Positions 61,455 through 64,000 of a stretch of 64,000 bases of DNA are shown here, piece after piece (within the stretch, counting starts at the first letter, position 1; each line of letters starts with the position of its first letter). The translations under genes and the position numbers were made by a program. The notes below the pieces were generated by a model, which was not told where the DNA came from, made no database searches, and saw nothing but the letters and a program-made list of their open reading frames with translations. This stretch comes from Mesorhizobium erdmanii USDA 3471 (GTDB lineage: Bacteria > Pseudomonadota > Alphaproteobacteria > Rhizobiales > Rhizobiaceae), in NCBI RefSeq assembly GCF_000472705.1, contig NZ_KI421453.1, positions 557,264-621,263 of the forward strand. Direction: 5' to 3'.

Positions 61455-61525
61455 CCAGCAACCGCGTGCGCCAGTGTAGGCCGCAAGACGCCGCCTAAAC
61501 CGCACCGGCGCCGCCCAAACGGCCA

Positions 61526-62068
61526 TCACGAGCCACTTTTTCCCAGCAGCATTCGCCTCAGCACATCGTCCTTCCAGACATAATGATGCCAAAGCGCGGC
61601 AGCCGCATGCAATCCGGCAAGGATAAGGATCAGATCGGCACAAAGACTATGCAGTCTCCTTATGAAACCGGCGATCGCGCGGTCGGCGGAAACAGGAGCC
61701 GGGATGGTGAAGAGCCCGAAAAAACTCAGGGCATCGCCCCGATACCAGGTCAGAATGATACCGAGAACGGGAATTGCCACAAGCAGCGCGTAGAGCAGAA
61801 GATGCGCAATCTTGGCCGCCCATCGTTCAAGCTGTGACATTTCAGGCGGCAGGCCCGGCGTGCCCAGTACCAGCCGCAGGCCGACGCGAATGACAACCAG
61901 CGCGAAAAGCAGCAACCCGAATGAAATGTGAAGCCACCAGACGACGGCGCGGCCGGGATCACCACGCGGGAAGATATCGGCAACATAGGTAAGGCCGTAA
62001 AGCCCGATGACCAGCACAAACACAACCCAGTGAATGGCTTTCTGAGAGCTGGCATAGGCGGGATTCAT
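61526..62068 (-). CDS. Cytochrome b561-family membrane protein
   Basis: The 180-residue protein has four membrane helices with the histidines expected to bind two b hemes: SQKAIHWVVFVLV, WWLHISFGLLLF, RRLHSLCADLILI and LHAAAALWHHYVWKDDVLRRM. Members oxidise quinol or reduce periplasmic acceptors such as superoxide. The ATG at 62068 is the family start. It heads the operon with the PepSY-like protein and two-component system, and may be the electron-transfer output those genes control. Confidence 0.93.
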   Translation of the reverse strand: MNPAYASSQKAIHWVVFVLVIGLYGLTYVADIFPRGDPGRAVVWWLHISFGLLLFALVVIRVGLRLVLGTPGLPPEMSQLERWAAKIAHLLLYALLVAIPVLGIILTWYRGDALSFFGLFTIPAPVSADRAIAGFIRRLHSLCADLILILAGLHAAAALWHHYVWKDDVLRRMLLGKSGS

Positions 62069-62331
62069 TCGAGGATTCCAGTTTGGACTTTTCAGCAGCG
62101 GTCCGGTTGAAGCGTGATCTGGCTGATCAACATCGGTCGGAGCGTGCCTGCGAGAACGACGTCTTCGGCAGGGTGAACAATTTCCGTCACCCGGGCAAGA
62201 CCAGGTTTCGGACGATGAAAAACATTGGATCATCGAACCTGTCAGGACGCTGACAATTCTGGCGCGCCGATGGCGTCCGGGCTGCGACAAGGGCGCCCAC
62301 GTCATGTGATCTTCCGCGCCACCGGAAGACT

Positions 62332-62345
62332 TTGCGCTAGCGCAA
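62332..62345. promoter_or_regulatory. NnrR-type Crp/Fnr site upstream of the DUF6455 gene
   Basis: TTGCG and CGCAA flank CTAG in a perfect 14-bp palindrome. The core agrees with the TTGCG-N4-CGCAA/CACAA motif reported for NnrR of alphaproteobacteria. A CACTAT at 62365-62370 could be the -10 element, placing the site near -40, the usual activator position. The 62069-62331 stretch also holds the divergent cytochrome b561 promoter. Confidence 0.7.
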
Positions 62346-62424
62346 GGCGCCAGCGATCTTTCGGCACTATTTACCGGGCCGACTTCTTTCGCGTGGGCGC
62401 GATCGAGGCAACCGGAGAACTGGC

Positions 62425-62832
62425 ATGGCAGGCAACCCCGAAAATGAAGGCGCCGAAGCTTGGCGCTTTGCACTTTCCTTTCTGGTCGACCGCGAGCGCA
62501 GCAAGGCGGCGAGGAAGGAATTTTGGGAACAAGGCCAAGATGTATGCGGAAGGATTCTGGACGAGATCGGTCTGTCGCGACGTGAGTTCGATGACGCCAT
62601 GCGGCTGCCTTACGCGTCGGAAGACCTGCTTGTGTCCGCGATGCGTTCAGCAGGCATTGATCCTGACAGCTTTCAGTCGCTACAGGCGGCGCGCGCTGGC
62701 ATGTCGCGCATCTGCATCACCTGCCCGCATCGTCGGGAATGCCACGACCACCTGTCCGCCTTCGATTTCGAAAGCCACTATCGGGATTTCTGCCCCAACA
62801 GCCTGACTTTTACAAAGCTTCTAGAGGACTGA
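62425..62832 (+). CDS. DUF6455-type cysteine-motif protein
   Basis: The 135-residue protein is helical and ends in a conserved cysteine cluster, RICITCPHRRECHDHL with a later YRDFCPN, which fits the DUF6455 family. The four cysteines could bind a metal or iron-sulfur cluster. Relatives often sit beside denitrification or nitric-oxide genes. No signal peptide is seen. A perfect NnrR-type palindrome lies about 80 bp before the ATG. Confidence 0.82.
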   Translation: MAGNPENEGAEAWRFALSFLVDRERSKAARKEFWEQGQDVCGRILDEIGLSRREFDDAMRLPYASEDLLVSAMRSAGIDPDSFQSLQAARAGMSRICITCPHRRECHDHLSAFDFESHYRDFCPNSLTFTKLLED

Positions 62833-62952
62833 CGTTCCTATCCTGCCCCGGACGACATGCACTCGAGACAGCGGGGATCAAGGATCTACCTGTGATTTCG
62901 CCCTTGCCCGCTCCAGTCCGTGGCTGGGCTTGCGCCCACCGTTGCTTGCTCT

Positions 62953-62966
62953 TTGTGCCAGCGCAA
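62953..62966. promoter_or_regulatory. NnrR-type Crp/Fnr site upstream of the DUF1858 gene
   Basis: TTGTG and CGCAA flank CCAG; read on the other strand this is TTGCG-N4-CACAA, the asymmetric form described for NnrR targets. It is 57 bp before the DUF1858 ATG and differs by one base per arm from the site at 62332. Confidence 0.65.
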
Positions 62967-63022
62967 CGAAACGCAGGCATGACGGGCGCAGGGTGTGCGC
63001 ATTCTGGCCCGGACGAGAAGCC

Positions 63023-63232
63023 ATGGAACCTAAATTCAGCGACGATGCCACAATGGACGAAATCATGAGGATGTCGCCTGCGGCGATCCGGATCGTGCTC
63101 CGGCACGGCATGCTTTGCGTCGGCTGTCCGATAGCTTCGTTCCATACGATTTCGGACGCGGCACGGGAGCACGATCTCAACGAGCAGCAACTGAACCAGG
63201 ATTTGCAGGCCGCCCTGGTCAGCAAGGACTAG
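63023..63232 (+). CDS. DUF1858-domain small protein
   Basis: The 69-residue protein is a single DUF1858 domain: TMDEIMRMSPAAIRIVLRHG followed by MLCVGCPIASFHTI, where the CxxC pair is conserved. The domain is also found in hybrid-cluster-type and redox proteins and is linked to nitrogen-oxide metabolism by context. The ATG at 63023 has GAGAAG upstream; the open frame begins earlier. Its stop overlaps that of the convergent Crp/Fnr gene by four bases. Confidence 0.88.
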   Translation: MEPKFSDDATMDEIMRMSPAAIRIVLRHGMLCVGCPIASFHTISDAAREHDLNEQQLNQDLQAALVSKD

Positions 63233-63939
63233 CTCTTGCGCGCCCTGCCTTCCGCGATCAAAAGGAGCTGGTGCGGCGCGACCACGGTCACTTTCTGGCG
63301 GCCCCCCTTGACCAGGTTGAGATCCTCCCAGGCCGACAATAACCGGCTTACCGTGAACAGGGTCGTTCCTGTCATCTCGGCTATGTTCTGACGCGTAATT
63401 GGGAAGTCGATCAGAATGCCTTCTTCTGTCTTCCTGCCTGCCTGATTGACCAGTTTAAGCAGTGCATGGGCGACACGCTGTTCGACCTGTTCGGTGGCCA
63501 ATTCGATAACGCGCGAGTGCGCCTCCTGGAGCCTGCTGCCTACAACCTTGTAGGTGTTGGCGCCAAAACTGGGATAATCGGCGGCGAAATGCGGCCACAA
63601 GCGGCTTGGCCAGGCAAGAGCCACGCAATCGACGGCAGCCATGGCATTCGCCGGATAGGTGGCTCTGCCCAGCGCGTGGGCAATTCCCATCAATTCGCCG
63701 GGACTGATGTACCGCACCGTCACCTCCTGACCGTCCGGGGTCGATTTCACGACCCGTACATGACCGTCGAGCAACAGGAAGAACGAATGCGCTTCCTGCT
63801 CCTGTTCGAACACCGGCTGGTCCCTGGCGATCCGAAGCGATCTCGCCTGGCCAACGATGCGGTCGAGGTCCGTGGCGGCCAGTCCCTCAAAGACGGGGAG
63901 CCCCGAAATCAGCGAGGGATCAAGGCTACCCAAGGTCAT
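63229..63939 (-). CDS. Crp/Fnr-family regulator, NnrR-like
   Basis: The 236-residue regulator has a cyclic-nucleotide-like beta barrel (FFLLLDGHVRVVKSTPDG), a long dimer helix and a helix-turn-helix (RQNIAEMTGTTLFTVSRLLSAWE). The N-terminal cysteines that hold the FNR iron-sulfur cluster are absent; only one cysteine, in AAVDCVALA, is present. The recognition helix has TTLFTVSR rather than the Glu-containing FNR/FixK form, which fits a TTGCG-type target. It likely senses nitric oxide and controls the neighbouring DUF6455 and DUF1858 genes. Confidence 0.88.
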   Translation of the reverse strand: MTLGSLDPSLISGLPVFEGLAATDLDRIVGQARSLRIARDQPVFEQEQEAHSFFLLLDGHVRVVKSTPDGQEVTVRYISPGELMGIAHALGRATYPANAMAAVDCVALAWPSRLWPHFAADYPSFGANTYKVVGSRLQEAHSRVIELATEQVEQRVAHALLKLVNQAGRKTEEGILIDFPITRQNIAEMTGTTLFTVSRLLSAWEDLNLVKGGRQKVTVVAPHQLLLIAEGRARKS

Positions 63940-64000
63940 GTCCTTCTGAATTTGTCCGCGGGCAAGGCAGCCTTTGCCACCTGGCTGCCGACTGTCTCAT

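Noticed and set aside
63229..63939. Assignment of the Crp/Fnr protein as oxygen-sensing FNR or FixK
   Set aside because: The cluster-binding cysteines are absent and the recognition helix lacks the usual Glu, while nearby sites have TTGCG rather than TTGAT cores.
1..64000. CRISPR arrays, insertion sequences, prophage, integrative element or tRNA-linked island
   Set aside because: No array of regular repeats, transposase, integrase, phage structural gene or tRNA was recognised, and composition is even apart from the AT-rich end of the ChaA-like gene.

Overview
The window reads as a chromosomal segment of a high-GC alphaproteobacterium of the order Rhizobiales, most likely Mesorhizobium or a close relative. 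The evidence is the set of protein families (hisZ-type histidine synthesis, LsrB/VtlR-like regulator, DUF1127, DUF768-like protein, ActSR/RegBA next to cyo, GlcDEF), dense gene packing with ATGA overlaps, and several short palindromic repeat families typical of rhizobial intergenic DNA. I see no rRNA, tRNA, CRISPR array, insertion sequence, prophage or conjugative gene. It is core and semi-core genome rather than an island.

Layout. 1-5000: tail of a nucleoside hydrolase, a TetR regulator, a small membrane protein with a methyltransferase divergent from a LysR regulator, and a ChaA-type cation/proton antiporter. 5000-10500: an acyl-CoA synthetase and the minus-strand hisS, hisZ, hisG group, interrupted by a perfect 34-bp inverted repeat. 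10700-14300: two small hypotheticals, tag, an L,D-transpeptidase and an unusual FolD. 14280-22100: a glycolate/lactate oxidation region (glcDEF, DUF3422 gene, FadR-type GntR regulator, lldD) in which two promoters share the same 25-bp palindromic site. 22100-33000: housekeeping genes (PPP phosphatase, amidotransferase, rsmE, gshA, xseA, P1 peptidase) and an LsrB/VtlR-like regulator divergent from a DUF1127 gene. 33200-41400: a Tyr-less SDR, a 2-oxoglutarate oxygenase, an AhpD/ECF41 pair with its own ECF41-type promoter, uxuA divergent from an SDR across a perfect palindrome, a frameshifted AlkB gene, KTSC and DUF763 proteins.

41500-50000: a minus-strand respiratory operon, cyoABCD-surf1-regB-regA, held together mostly by 4-bp overlaps. 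It couples a cytochrome bo-type quinol oxidase, its assembly factor and a redox two-component system. A 21-bp perfect palindrome lies between cyoA and a divergent MFS gene. 50200-55600: serine hydrolase, proline-racemase-family and DapA-family enzymes (hydroxyproline-type catabolism), a BASS transporter and a LysR regulator.

55900-63940 is the most interesting part. A plus-strand operon encodes an exported FMN-binding protein, the flavinyltransferase ApbE, and a fusion of an RnfD/NqrB-like membrane domain with a ferredoxin-reductase domain. A convergent operon encodes cytochrome b561, a small PepSY-like protein and a two-component system. Together they look like a regulated extracytoplasmic flavin electron-transfer module. 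Next to it are two small cysteine-motif genes (DUF6455, DUF1858), each preceded by a TTGCG-N4-CGCAA type site, and a Crp/Fnr regulator lacking FNR cluster cysteines. This suggests a small NnrR-type nitric-oxide regulon.
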